A DNA stretch of 64,000 bases from Streptomyces humidus (GCF_014649655.1 NZ_BMTL01000009.1:62001-126000), one strand, 5' to 3'; numbered from the stretch's first letter, positions 33,756 through 43,525 are shown. A program made the numbers and translations. Notes: generated from the sequence alone by a model not told the origin.

Positions 33756-36596
33756 TTGTCCCCGACCAGCGAGACCGCACACGGCGGCCGCCGACTCGTG
33801 ATCGTCGAGTCGCCTGCCAAGGCGAAGACGATCAAGGGTTACCTCGGCCCCGGCTACATCGTCGAGGCCAGCGTCGGGCACATCCGTGACCTTCCCAACG
33901 GCGCCGCGGAGGTGCCGGACCAGTACACGGGCGAGGTGCGTCGCCTCGGCGTGGACGTCGAACATGACTTCCAGCCCATCTATGTCGTCAATGCCGACAA
34001 GAAGGCGCAGGTCAAGAAGCTCAAGGACCTGCTCAAGGAGTCCGACGAACTCTTCCTCGCCACCGATGAGGACCGGGAGGGCGAGGCGATCGCCTGGCAC
34101 CTCCAGGAGGTCCTCAAGCCGAAGATCCCCGTCAAGCGGATGGTCTTCCACGAGATCACCAAGGACGCGATCCGGGCCGCCGTCGCCAACCCGCGCCAGC
34201 TCAACCAGAAGCTCGTCGACGCCCAGGAGACCCGCCGCATCCTCGACCGCCTCTACGGCTACGAGGTCTCGCCGGTCCTGTGGAAGAAGGTCATGCCGCG
34301 CCTGTCGGCCGGCCGTGTCCAGTCCGTCGCCACCCGGCTCGTCGTCGAGCGGGAACGCGAGCGCATCGCGTTTCGTTCTGCTGAGTACTGGGACCTGACG
34401 GGCACCTTTGCGACCGGCCGCGCGGGTGATTCGTCGGACCCGTCGTCGCTGGTCGCCCGCCTGCAGGCCGTCGACGGCAGGCGGGTAGCGCAGGGCCGCG
34501 ACTTCGACTCCCTGGGACAGATCAAGAGCGCGAACACCCTCCACCTCGACGAGGCGAACGCCCGCGCCCTGGCCGCCGCCCTGGAGAACACGCGGTTCGC
34601 CGTGCGGTCCGTCGAGTCCAAGCCGTACCGGCGCTCGCCGTACGCCCCGTTCCGTACGACGACGCTGCAGCAGGAGGCCAGCCGCAAGCTCGGCTTCGGC
34701 GCCAAGGCCACCATGCAGGTCGCCCAGAAGCTGTACGAGAACGGCTTCATCACGTACATGCGAACCGACTCCACGACGCTGAGCGACACCGCCGTGTCCG
34801 CCGCTCGTGCCCAGGTCACGCAGCTGTACGGCGCCGACTACCTGCCGGCGCAGCCGCGCACGTACGCCGGGAAGGTCAAGAACGCGCAGGAGGCGCACGA
34901 GGCGATCCGCCCCTCGGGTGATCGTTTCCGCACGCCCGCCGAGACGGGCCTGAGCGGCGACCAGTTCAGGCTCTACGAGCTGATCTGGAAGCGCACGGTC
35001 GCCTCCCAGATGAAGGACGCCACCGGCAACAGCGTGACGGTGAAGATCGCCGGCACGGCGGCCGACGGCCGGGACGTCGAGTTCAGCGCCTCCGGCAAGA
35101 CCATCACCTTCCACGGCTTCCTGAAGGCGTACGTCGAGGGCGCCGACGACCCGAACGCCGAGCTGGACGACCGCGAGCGCCGCCTGCCCCAGGTCGGCGA
35201 GGGCGACGCGCTGTCCGCCGAGGAGATCACGGTCGACGGGCACGCGACCAAGCCCCCGGCCCGCTACACCGAGGCCAGCCTCGTCAAGGAACTCGAAGAG
35301 CGCGAGATCGGCCGGCCGTCGACGTACGCGTCGATCATCGGCACGATCCTCGACCGCGGTTACGTCTTCAAGAAGGGCACGGCGCTCGTCCCGTCCTTCC
35401 TGTCGTTCGCCGTGGTCAACCTCCTGGAGAAGCACTTCGGGCGGCTCGTCGACTACGACTTCACCGCCAGGATGGAGGACGACCTCGACCGCATCGCCCG
35501 TGGTGAGGCGCGGGCCGTGCCGTGGCTTAAGCGGTTCTACTTCGGCGAAGGCACGGGCGAGGGCGGAGCCGCGGACGCAGGCAACGGCGACGGGGACCAC
35601 CTCGGCGGCCTCAAGGAGCTGGTGACCGACCTGGGCGCCATCGACGCGCGTGAGGTGTCCTCGTTCCCGGTGGGCGACGGCATCGTGCTGCGGGTCGGCC
35701 GCTACGGCCCCTACATCGAGCGCGGCGAGAAGGACTCCGAGGGCCACCAGCGCGCGGACATCCCCGAGGACCTCGCGCCCGACGAACTGTCCGTCGAGCT
35801 CGCCGAGGAACTGCTCGCCAAGCCGAGCGGTGACTTCGAGCTGGGCGCCGACCCCGAGTCGGGCCACCAGATCATCGCCAGGGACGGCCGCTACGGCCCG
35901 TACGTCACCGAGGTGCTCCCCGAGGGCACCCCGAAGACCGGCAAGAACGCCGTGAAGCCGCGCACGGCCTCGCTGTTCAAGTCGATGTCGCTGGACACGG
36001 TCACGCTGGCGGACGCCCTCAAGCTGATGTCGCTGCCACGGGTCGTCGGCGTGGACGCCGAGGGCGTGGAGATCACCGCGCAGAACGGCCGCTACGGCCC
36101 GTACCTGAAGAAGGGCACGGACTCGCGCTCGCTGCAGACCGAGGACCAGCTCTTCACGATCACGCTCGAAGAAGCGCTGGAGATCTACTCGCAGCCCAAG
36201 CAGCGGGGCCGGGCCGCTGCCAAGCCGCCGCTGAAGGAGCTGGGCGCGGACCCGGTCAGCGGAAAGCCCGTCGTCGTCAAGGACGGCCGCTTCGGGCCGT
36301 ACGTCACCGACGGGGAGACCAACGCGACCCTGCGCTCGGGCGACAGCGTCGAGGAGATCACCCCGGAGCGCGGCTACGAGCTGCTCGCCGAGAAGCGCGC
36401 CAAGGCGCCGGCCAAGAAGACGGCCAAGAAGGCGCCCGCGAAGAAGGCGACGGCCAAGAAGGCGGCCCCGGCGAAGAAGACCGCCGCCAAGAAGACCACC
36501 GCGAAGACGACGACTGCCGCCAAGAAGACGACCACCGTCAAGAAGACGGCCGCGAAGAAGGCGACGGCCTCCCCGTCGTCCTCGGCGGAGGACTGA
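33756..36596 (+). CDS. topA: DNA topoisomerase I
   Basis: TopA relaxes negative supercoils. The protein of 946 residues starts with the TOPRIM domain (VIVESPAKAKTI, then ATDEDREGEAIAWHL with metal-binding acids). The active-site tyrosine is Tyr334 in ITYMRTDST. The C-terminal half carries repeated domains around (R)YGPY (GRYGPYIERGEK, GRYGPYVTEV, GRYGPYLKKG, GRFGPYVTDG), which replace the zinc ribbons of E. coli. A Lys/Ala-rich tail (KKAPAKKATAKKAA...) ends it, the processivity tail typical of Streptomyces. The start is TTG at 33756 after GGAGAG. Confidence 0.95.
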   Translation: MSPTSETAHGGRRLVIVESPAKAKTIKGYLGPGYIVEASVGHIRDLPNGAAEVPDQYTGEVRRLGVDVEHDFQPIYVVNADKKAQVKKLKDLLKESDELFLATDEDREGEAIAWHLQEVLKPKIPVKRMVFHEITKDAIRAAVANPRQLNQKLVDAQETRRILDRLYGYEVSPVLWKKVMPRLSAGRVQSVATRLVVERERERIAFRSAEYWDLTGTFATGRAGDSSDPSSLVARLQAVDGRRVAQGRDFDSLGQIKSANTLHLDEANARALAAALENTRFAVRSVESKPYRRSPYAPFRTTTLQQEASRKLGFGAKATMQVAQKLYENGFITYMRTDSTTLSDTAVSAARAQVTQLYGADYLPAQPRTYAGKVKNAQEAHEAIRPSGDRFRTPAETGLSGDQFRLYELIWKRTVASQMKDATGNSVTVKIAGTAADGRDVEFSASGKTITFHGFLKAYVEGADDPNAELDDRERRLPQVGEGDALSAEEITVDGHATKPPARYTEASLVKELEEREIGRPSTYASIIGTILDRGYVFKKGTALVPSFLSFAVVNLLEKHFGRLVDYDFTARMEDDLDRIARGEARAVPWLKRFYFGEGTGEGGAADAGNGDGDHLGGLKELVTDLGAIDAREVSSFPVGDGIVLRVGRYGPYIERGEKDSEGHQRADIPEDLAPDELSVELAEELLAKPSGDFELGADPESGHQIIARDGRYGPYVTEVLPEGTPKTGKNAVKPRTASLFKSMSLDTVTLADALKLMSLPRVVGVDAEGVEITAQNGRYGPYLKKGTDSRSLQTEDQLFTITLEEALEIYSQPKQRGRAAAKPPLKELGADPVSGKPVVVKDGRFGPYVTDGETNATLRSGDSVEEITPERGYELLAEKRAKAPAKKTAKKAPAKKATAKKAAPAKKTAAKKTTAKTTTAAKKTTTVKKTAAKKATASPSSSAED

Positions 36597-36708
36597 CGGC
36601 CCGGCGGGCCCGGTCCGGCCACCGTTCCTCCACAGCAGGTTCGCGAAACGAACGCCCCGGCATCACTTTGGTGTCGGGGTGGTCGTATGCAGGGGCGGGG
36701 GCCTCGGG

Positions 36709-36731
36709 CTGTCAGTCGCGGCCGATAGGCT
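36709..36731 (+). promoter_or_regulatory. tmk promoter, DNA-damage (RecA-NDp/PafBC) type
   Basis: CTGTCAGTC at 36709-36717, exactly 8 bases, then TAGGCT at 36726-36731. The expected transcript start coincides with the ATG at 36738, so the message is probably leaderless. Confidence 0.55.
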
Positions 36732-36737
36732 GAAAGC

Positions 36738-39700
36738 ATGACGCGAGCCGAGCAGCCAACGGCCCACCCGGCCCCGGACGACGCCCTGGTGGCCGACTCC
36801 CGCGAGCGCGCCGTGCGCGCCCTGTTGCGCGAACCGCAACTCAAGCGCCTCTGGAGCGCACAGCTGGTGGGCGGGGTCGGAGACGCCCTCGCCCTCCTGG
36901 TGTTCGTCCTCCTCGTCCTCCAGGCGGCCATCGCCGAGGGCTCCTTCGGGGGCGGCTACCGAGGCGTGGCGTTCGCAGTGGCGACCGTCTTCGGTGTGCG
37001 GATTCTGGCCACTCTCCTCTTCGGCGCCGTCCTGCTGGGCCCGTTGACGTCGCTGACCTCACCGGAAGGTCCCCTCGACCGCCGGTGGACCATGGTCGGT
37101 GCGGACGGTCTGCGCGCCGCGCTGCTGATCGTCGCGCCGCTGTGGATCGACTGGACGCCGGACGACGCCCTGGCCCTGCTGCTCGTCACGGTGTTCGTGA
37201 CGGGCGTCGCCGAGCGGTTCTGGACGGTCGCGCGGGAGAGCGCGGCGCCCGCCCTGCTGCCCGCGCCGCCCCCGGAGGGCGCGACCGTACGACCGCTGCC
37301 CGACCACATGGAGGCCCTGCGCCGACTCTCGCTGCGCACGGGCTTCCTGACGATCCCGCTGGGCGCGGCCACGCTGGTCGTCGCCGCCCTGTTCAACAAT
37401 CTTCTGGGCACCGCGATCGCCTGGTTCGACCAGCACCACGCGGCCCTCGCCTCGTACGTCGCCGGCGGACTGTTCGCCGGATCCCTGTCCGTCGTGACCT
37501 TCCTGGAGCTGCCGGCGCTGCGCACCCCCCGCGCGCGGTCCCCCCTCGAGGGCCTGCGCCGCCCCAGGACCGCCACCGGCGTCGACTCGGGCCGCACGGG
37601 CGTGATCCCGCTGATGGTGCTTGCCTGCGCCTCCGTCGCCGGCGCGATCTCCGCCGCCGTCGCCGTGGCCGTGCTGCATGCCATGGACCTGGGCGGCGGC
37701 CCGGTGCTGTACGGGCTGCTCGTCCTGGGCCTGACCGGCGGAGTCGTGGTCGGCGTCCGGACGGCGCCGAAGGTGCTGGTGTCGCTCTCGCGGCGCCGGC
37801 TGCTCGCGCTGGCCATCGCCTTCACCGGCGTCGCGCTGCTCGCCGCCGGACTGGTCCCGGACGTCACCAGCGTGCTGCTGATCATGGTCCTGGCGGGCGT
37901 CGGCGCGGGCGTCGCCGCCAACACCGGGCACGCGCTGCTCGACCAGGAGACCGAGGAACACCGCCGCACGCGGACGACCGAGCACCTGCACGCGGTGGTG
38001 CGGGTCCTCGTGGCGCTGGGCGCGGTGCTTGCCCCGCTGGTCGCGGCGCTCATCGGGCCGCACCGGCTGGAGAACGGCAGGTTCGTCTTCGCTCACGGCG
38101 GGGCCGCCTTCACGCTGGTGCTGGTCGGCGCGCTGCTGCTGCCGGTGGCCGCGCTGGTGCTCGCCAAGGTCGACGACCGCGCAGGCGTCCCCCTGCGAAA
38201 GGACCTGCGGGACGCGCTGCTGGGCGGCGACGACCCGGTGACGGCGCCGGCCGCGAACGGCTTCTTCATCGCCCTGGAGGGCGGCGACGGCGCCGGCAAG
38301 TCCACCCAGGCCGAGGCGCTCGCCGAGTGGATCAGGGCCAAGGGCCACGAGGTCGTCCTCACGCGCGAGCCGGGGGCCACGCCCGTCGGCAAGCGGCTGC
38401 GCTCGATCCTGCTGGACGTGTCCAGCGCCGGACTCTCGCACCGCGCGGAGGCCCTGCTGTACGCGGCGGACCGCGCGGAGCACGTCGACACGGTCGTACG
38501 GCCCGCCCTGGAGCGGGGCGCGGTGGTGATCACCGACCGGTACATCGACTCGTCCGTGGCCTACCAGGGCGCAGGCCGCGACCTGTCCCCGACCGAGATC
38601 GCGCGGATCTCGCGCTGGGCGACGGACGGCCTGGTGCCGCATCTGACGGTCCTGCTGGACGTGTCCCCGGAGGCCGCCCGCGAGCGGTTCACGGAGGCGC
38701 CGGACCGCCTCGAGTCGGAGCCGGCGGAGTTCCACACGCGTGTGCGCGCAGGCTTCCTCACCCTGGCCGCCGCCGATCCCGGCCGCTATCTGGTCGTCGA
38801 CGCCGCGCAGGACCCCGGCGCCGTCACATCCGTCGTCCGGCACCGACTCGACCAGCTGCTGCCCCTGTCCGAGGCCGAGATCAAGGCCCAGGCGGAGGCC
38901 CGTCGCAAGGCCGAGGAGGAGGCCCGCCGCAAGGCCGAGGAAGAGGCAGCCCGCAAGGCCGAGGAGGAGCGCCTGGAGCGTGAGCGCCAGGCGCAGCTCG
39001 CCAAGCTGCGCGCCGAGGAGGAGGAGCGCAAGCGGCGCGAGCTCGAGGAGGCGCAGCGGCGCGAGGCCGAACGGCAGGCCGAGGAGGCGCGGCGGCGTGC
39101 CGAGGAGGCGCGCAAGCGTGCCGAGGAGGAGCGCGTCCGGCTCCTCGCCGAGGAGAAGGCCCGCGCCGAGGAGGAGGCCCGCCGCAAGGCGGAGGAGGAG
39201 CGGCGGCGCAAGCAGGCCGAGGAAGAGGCCCGGCTGCGCGCCGAGGCCGAGAGCCGTCGGCTGGAGAAGCAGCGCAAGGCCGAGGAGGCCCTCCTGCGGG
39301 CCGAGCAGGCCCGGCGCGCGGCGGAGCAGGCGGCCGCTGCGGCGCAGGTCGGCCCGAAGCCGATGCGCCCCGCGCCGGCCCCTGCGCCGACGGTCCCGCC
39401 GGAGGCCTCGACCGTGCCGACGCCGGTGGTGACGCCGACGAACGCGTCGGGCGGGCCGGTGGACGAGACGGCGGTTCTGCCGCCGGTCCGGATGGACAAG
39501 GAGCCCGAGCAGACCTCCCGTCCGTCCGCGAAGTCCTCCGCGAAGCCGTCCCCCGCCGGGGGAGCCGACGCCGAGGTGACGGCCGAACTGCCGCAGCCCC
39601 CGCGGCCGGCGCCGACGGACGCGTCCGACGGGCCGTCGGACGAGACGGCGGTCCTGCCCCCGGTGCGTGACCGGAGCGGCCAGGTCGGTCAGAGCGGCCG

Positions 39701-40043
39701 GTACGGCCGGAGCGGCCCGAGTGATCGGCGCCTGTCCGGCCCCGAGGACGAGACGGCCGTGCTGCCCCCGGTGCGGGACGACAGTCTTTCGGACCGGATG
39801 CCTCCGGGCTACTTCCGGGACGAGCGGAGCGAGCGCGGCGAGGCCCGGCCGGACGGAGCCGACGACCGCACCCGTGAGCTTCCGCAGGTCGACGAGGAAG
39901 GCGAGCCCCGGCAGCGGCCGCGTCCGGACTGGGCCGAGGAGACCCCGCTGGACGATCTTCCGACCCTCGCGGACGAACTGCTGGGGCCGCGCCGGGACGA
40001 GGACGGGCCCGACGAGGGCCGGGGCCGGGGCCGACGCCGCTGA
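36738..40043 (+). CDS. tmk: MFS-like membrane domain fused to thymidylate kinase, with coiled coil and repeat tail
   Basis: The 1101-residue protein has an N-terminal polytopic domain (about 30-490, roughly 10-12 hydrophobic segments, MFS-like). A complete dTMP kinase (about 505-715) follows: P-loop EGGDGAGKSTQ near 514, DR-E/P motif TREPGATPVG, and TDRYIDSSVAYQG. Then comes a charged Glu/Ala/Lys/Arg helix of about 150 residues that must form a long coiled coil, and a disordered Pro-rich tail with three copies of DETAVLPPVR. Thymidylate kinase is essential for dTTP synthesis, and no other tmk is in the window. The membrane tether is unusual. No ribosome site precedes the ATG, in keeping with a leaderless message. 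Confidence 0.9.
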   Translation: MTRAEQPTAHPAPDDALVADSRERAVRALLREPQLKRLWSAQLVGGVGDALALLVFVLLVLQAAIAEGSFGGGYRGVAFAVATVFGVRILATLLFGAVLLGPLTSLTSPEGPLDRRWTMVGADGLRAALLIVAPLWIDWTPDDALALLLVTVFVTGVAERFWTVARESAAPALLPAPPPEGATVRPLPDHMEALRRLSLRTGFLTIPLGAATLVVAALFNNLLGTAIAWFDQHHAALASYVAGGLFAGSLSVVTFLELPALRTPRARSPLEGLRRPRTATGVDSGRTGVIPLMVLACASVAGAISAAVAVAVLHAMDLGGGPVLYGLLVLGLTGGVVVGVRTAPKVLVSLSRRRLLALAIAFTGVALLAAGLVPDVTSVLLIMVLAGVGAGVAANTGHALLDQETEEHRRTRTTEHLHAVVRVLVALGAVLAPLVAALIGPHRLENGRFVFAHGGAAFTLVLVGALLLPVAALVLAKVDDRAGVPLRKDLRDALLGGDDPVTAPAANGFFIALEGGDGAGKSTQAEALAEWIRAKGHEVVLTREPGATPVGKRLRSILLDVSSAGLSHRAEALLYAADRAEHVDTVVRPALERGAVVITDRYIDSSVAYQGAGRDLSPTEIARISRWATDGLVPHLTVLLDVSPEAARERFTEAPDRLESEPAEFHTRVRAGFLTLAAADPGRYLVVDAAQDPGAVTSVVRHRLDQLLPLSEAEIKAQAEARRKAEEEARRKAEEEAARKAEEERLERERQAQLAKLRAEEEERKRRELEEAQRREAERQAEEARRRAEEARKRAEEERVRLLAEEKARAEEEARRKAEEERRRKQAEEEARLRAEAESRRLEKQRKAEEALLRAEQARRAAEQAAAAAQVGPKPMRPAPAPAPTVPPEASTVPTPVVTPTNASGGPVDETAVLPPVRMDKEPEQTSRPSAKSSAKPSPAGGADAEVTAELPQPPRPAPTDASDGPSDETAVLPPVRDRSGQVGQSGRYGRSGPSDRRLSGPEDETAVLPPVRDDSLSDRMPPGYFRDERSERGEARPDGADDRTRELPQVDEEGEPRQRPRPDWAEETPLDDLPTLADELLGPRRDEDGPDEGRGRGRRR

Positions 40044-40193
40044 GCGCGGCCCGGCCGCCGGGCGCCACATACCCGCTCAGCCCCGGGCCGCCGGGCCGCC
40101 CGTCGGTCCGGCGGTCGGTCCGGCCGTCCGGGCGTCTGCCCGTACGGCCGGCCGGGGACCGGGTGGGACGGGGACCGGGGCGAGCGGGCTCGA

Positions 40194-40216
40194 TTGTCAG
40201 TGGCGCCCCGCACAAT
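40194..40216 (+). promoter_or_regulatory. holB promoter, DNA-damage (RecA-NDp/PafBC) type
   Basis: TTGTCAGTG at 40194-40202 is an exact match to the -35-like box; after exactly 8 bases follows CACAAT at 40211-40216, one base away from TAnnnT. Confidence 0.6.
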
Positions 40217-40257
40217 GGAACCCGCAGCGCGAAACGTGACGAAAGGGCGGGTGAAGC

Positions 40258-41463
40258 ATGACCGTGTGGGACGACCTCATCGGCCAGGAGAGGGTGAGCG
40301 AGCAGCTGACCGCCGCCGCTCGGGACGCCGACGCGCTCGTCACCGCGGCCACCACTCGCACCGCCCCGCCCGAGGCGTCGAGGATGACGCACGCCTGGCT
40401 GTTCACCGGTCCGCCCGGCGCCGGCCGGACCCAGGTGGCGCGGGCCTTCGCCGCCGCGCTGCAGTGCGTGAGTCCGGACCGGGCGCTCGGCGGCACCCCG
40501 GGCTGCGGATTCTGCGACGGCTGTCATACGGCGCTCGTCGGCACCCACGCCGACGTCACCACCGTCGCGGCCGTCGGCTCCCAGATCCTTGCGGAGGACA
40601 TGCGCGACACCGTCCGCAAGTCGTACACCTCGCCCGCCACGGGCCGTTGGCAGGTCATCCTCGTCGAGGATGCCGAGCGCCTCAACGAGAAGTCCGCCAA
40701 CGCCGTCCTGAAGGCCGTGGAGGAGCCCGCGCCCCGCACGGTCTGGCTGCTGTGCGCCCCCTCTCTGGAAGACGTGCTGCCCACGATCCGCTCCCGCTGC
40801 CGGCACCTGAACCTGCGCACGCCGTCGGTGGACGCCGTCGCCGACATGCTCGTACGGCGCGAGGGCGTCGAGCCGGCCGTCGCCGCGGCCGCGGCCCGGG
40901 CCACCCAGGGCCACGTCGACCGGGCCCGGCGCCTCGCCACCGACCCCGCCGCGCGCCGGCGCCGAGCGGCCGTGCTGAAGCTGCCCCTGCTCGTCGACGA
41001 CGTCGGCGGCTGCCTCAGAGCGGCCCAGGAGCTGGTCGACGCGGCCGCCGAGGACGCCAAGCAGCTCGCGGAGGAGACGGACGGCAAGGAGACCGAGGAA
41101 CTGAAGGCGGCGCTGGGCGCGGTACAGGGCGGCCGGATGCCGCGCGGCACGGCGGGCGTGATGAAGGACCTGGAGGACAAGCAGAAGCGCCGCAGAACGC
41201 GGACGCAGCGCGACAGCCTCGACGTCGCGCTCACCGATCTGACGGCCTTCTACCGCGACGTCCTCGCGCTCCAGCTGGGATCCCGCGTCGCGATCGCCAA
41301 CGCGGACTCCGAGGAGGCGCTGGAGCGGCTCGCCCGTGGCGGCAGACCGGAGTCGACACTGCGCCGGATCGAGGCCATCGCCGCGTGCAGAGATGCCCTG
41401 GACCGGAACGTCTCTCCGCTGCTGGCGGTCGAGGCGATGACGATGGCGCTGAGAGCGGGCTGA
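40258..41463 (+). CDS. holB: DNA polymerase III delta-prime (clamp loader) subunit
   Basis: The 401-residue AAA+ protein has a P-loop in which the lysine is replaced (GPPGAGRT, 51-58), a zinc-binding set of four cysteines (Cys70, 83, 86, 89), ILVEDAERLNEKSANAVLKAVEEP, and the SRC motif in IRSRCRHL. The altered P-loop and the SRC motif fit the non-ATP-hydrolysing delta-prime subunit, which helps open and load the sliding clamp. A ribosome site AAGGGCGGGTG precedes the ATG. It follows tmk by 214 bp but has its own promoter. Confidence 0.92.
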   Translation: MTVWDDLIGQERVSEQLTAAARDADALVTAATTRTAPPEASRMTHAWLFTGPPGAGRTQVARAFAAALQCVSPDRALGGTPGCGFCDGCHTALVGTHADVTTVAAVGSQILAEDMRDTVRKSYTSPATGRWQVILVEDAERLNEKSANAVLKAVEEPAPRTVWLLCAPSLEDVLPTIRSRCRHLNLRTPSVDAVADMLVRREGVEPAVAAAAARATQGHVDRARRLATDPAARRRRAAVLKLPLLVDDVGGCLRAAQELVDAAAEDAKQLAEETDGKETEELKAALGAVQGGRMPRGTAGVMKDLEDKQKRRRTRTQRDSLDVALTDLTAFYRDVLALQLGSRVAIANADSEEALERLARGGRPESTLRRIEAIAACRDALDRNVSPLLAVEAMTMALRAG

Positions 41464-41759
41464 CCCGGAGGCCGGTGTCCGACCCGGAGGCAGACCGAGC
41501 CGGGGGCCGGGGCCGGTACCGAGGGCCGGACGGGGCCTGAGAGCGGGGCCGAGGCGCGGGGCCGGCACTGGTGGCCGACATCGGGATCGGAAGCAGGATC
41601 GCAAGTGGATCGGGGGCTGCGTCTTGGCGAGCAGGCCGTCTCCGTGAGCGGTCCGAAGGCGGCAGGGAACACGTCGACCGAGGGTTGACGGGGTACCTCG
41701 TCCGTGGCACTTACCGCACGTACGGCATTCACCTCGTCGCACAGAGTTACGCTCGCTGA

Positions 41760-43343
41760 ATGCACATCAGGCGTTCCCTCCGAAGGTCTCGTGCCGGCGT
41801 CACGCTGCTGTCCCTCGCCGCGCTGCTCGTCTCCGGCTGCTCCGCCGACGAGCCGGCCAGCTCCGCCGGCTCCACGGCGGTGGCGGCGCTCGCCGCGCTG
41901 CCGAGGGCTACGCCGTCGGCGCTCTCGCCGTACTACAGACAGAAGTTGAGCTGGCGCGACTGCGGGGTTCCCGGCTTCCGGTGCGCCACCATGAAGGCGC
42001 CGCTCGACTATGCGGAGCCGGGCGCGGGCGACATCCGGCTCGCCGTCGCCCGCAAGAAGGCGACGGGTCCGGGCAAGCGGCTCGGCTCGCTGCTGGTGAA
42101 CCCGGGCGGCCCGGGCGGCTCTGCGGTCGGCTACCTCCAGCAGTACGCCGGCGTCGGCTACCCCGCCGGGGTCCGCGCCCGTTACGACATGGTCGCCGTC
42201 GACCCGAGAGGCGTGGCCCGCAGCGAACCCGTGGAGTGCCTCGACGGGCGGGCGATGGACGCGTACACGCAGACCGACACCACCCCCGACGACCAACAGG
42301 AGAGAACCCGACTGGTCGACGCCTACAAGAAGTTCGCGGAGGGCTGCGGAGCGCACGCGCCGAAGCTGCTGCGGCATGTCTCCACCGTGGAGGCGGCACG
42401 GGACATGGACCTCCTGCGCGCGGTCCTCGGCGACCGGAGGCTGACGTACCTGGGGGCGTCGTACGGCACGTTCCTCGGCGCCACGTACGCGGGCCTGTTC
42501 CCGGACCGGGTGGGCCGGCTCGTCCTGGACGGCGCGATGGATCCGTCGCTGCCCGCCCGGCGGCTGAACCTGGACCAGACGGCGGGCTTCGAGACGGCGT
42601 TCCGGTCGTTCGCGAGGGACTGCGTGCAACACTCCGACTGTCCGCTCGGCGGGGGCGCGAAGGGCGCGACGCCGGCCCGGGTCGGCGCCGACCTCAAGGC
42701 CTTCTTCCGCAGACTCGACGCGCACCCGATCCCCACCGGCGACCAGGACGGCCGCAAGCTCGGCGAGGCCCTCGCCACGACCGGCGTGATCGCGGCGATG
42801 TACGACGAGAGCACGTGGGAGCAGCTGCGCGAGGCGCTGACCTCGGCGATCAAGGAGAACGACGGCGCGGGACTGCTCGCCCTCTCCGACGGCTACTACG
42901 AGCGCGGCCCGGAAGGCCGCTATGCCAACCTGATGGCGGCCAACGCGGCCGTCAACTGCCTGGACCTCCCGACGGCCTTCGGCACCCCGGAGCAGGTCGA
43001 GAAGGCGCTGCCGTCCTTCGAGAAGGCGTCCCCCGTCTTCGGCGAGGGCCTCGCCTGGGCCTCACTGAACTGCGCGTACTGGCCGGTCGGGCCCACGGGT
43101 GTGCCCCACCGCATCGAGGCCGAGGGCGCCGCCCCGATCGTCGTCGTCGGCACCACCCGCGACCCGGCGACCCCCTACCCGTGGGCCCGCTCCCTCGCGA
43201 GCCAGCTCGCCTCGGGCCGCCTCCTCACCTACGAGAGCGACGGCCACACCGCCTACGGCCGTGGCAGCGTCTGCATCGACTCCGCGATCAACGCCTACCT
43301 GCTCCACGGAACCCCTCCGGCGAAGGGAAAGCGCTGCTCATGA
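41760..43343 (+). CDS. Secreted lipoprotein alpha/beta hydrolase, tripeptidyl-aminopeptidase-like
   Basis: The protein of 527 residues begins with a lipoprotein signal (LLSLAALLVSGC). The mature enzyme has LLVNPGGPGGSA (oxyanion region), nucleophile Ser in YLGASYGTFLG, acid in TTRDPATPYP and His in ESDGHTAYG, the set found in Streptomyces SlpD/E and tripeptidyl aminopeptidases. It would trim peptides from the N-terminus outside the cell. TACGCT at 41748-41753 ends 6 bp before the ATG, and there is no ribosome site, so the message looks leaderless. Confidence 0.9.
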   Translation: MHIRRSLRRSRAGVTLLSLAALLVSGCSADEPASSAGSTAVAALAALPRATPSALSPYYRQKLSWRDCGVPGFRCATMKAPLDYAEPGAGDIRLAVARKKATGPGKRLGSLLVNPGGPGGSAVGYLQQYAGVGYPAGVRARYDMVAVDPRGVARSEPVECLDGRAMDAYTQTDTTPDDQQERTRLVDAYKKFAEGCGAHAPKLLRHVSTVEAARDMDLLRAVLGDRRLTYLGASYGTFLGATYAGLFPDRVGRLVLDGAMDPSLPARRLNLDQTAGFETAFRSFARDCVQHSDCPLGGGAKGATPARVGADLKAFFRRLDAHPIPTGDQDGRKLGEALATTGVIAAMYDESTWEQLREALTSAIKENDGAGLLALSDGYYERGPEGRYANLMAANAAVNCLDLPTAFGTPEQVEKALPSFEKASPVFGEGLAWASLNCAYWPVGPTGVPHRIEAEGAAPIVVVGTTRDPATPYPWARSLASQLASGRLLTYESDGHTAYGRGSVCIDSAINAYLLHGTPPAKGKRCS

Positions 43344-43450
43344 CCCCACGGTCGGCCCCCCGTCTGCAGCGCCCCGGGCCGGTTCGGAGCACCCTCGGAA
43401 ACTGTGTAGACTTACCGACGTTGCTGATCGCACCATAGTGCGGACAGCGC

Positions 43451-43524
43451 GCCGCCTTAGCTCAGATGGCCAGAGCAACGCACTCGTAATGCGTAGGTCT
43501 CGGGTTCGAATCCCGAAGGCGGCT
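43451..43524 (+). tRNA. tRNA-Thr, anticodon CGU
   Basis: A complete cloverleaf is visible: acceptor stem GCCGCCT/AGGCGGC, D-arm GCTC...GAGC, anticodon stem ACGCA/TGCGT around loop CTCGTAA (anticodon CGT, reading ACG), and T-arm TCGGG-TTCGAAT-CCCGA. No CCA is encoded. Its 3' half from the anticodon loop onward is duplicated at 63581-63623, marking it as an integration site. Confidence 0.95.
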
Positions 43525-43525
43525 C
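43483..43525 (+). repeat. attL-like repeat (3' half of tRNA-Thr)
   Basis: The 43 bases from the anticodon loop to just past the tRNA end recur at 63581-63623 with one mismatch (34 identical bases, then A/T, then GGCGGCTC). Direct repeats of a tRNA 3' half about 20.1 kb apart are what integration by a tyrosine recombinase leaves. Confidence 0.85.

Noticed and set aside
37059..40070. Minus-strand open frame of about 1000 codons opposite tmk
   Set aside because: It mirrors the charged coiled-coil codons of tmk and has no recognisable domain.
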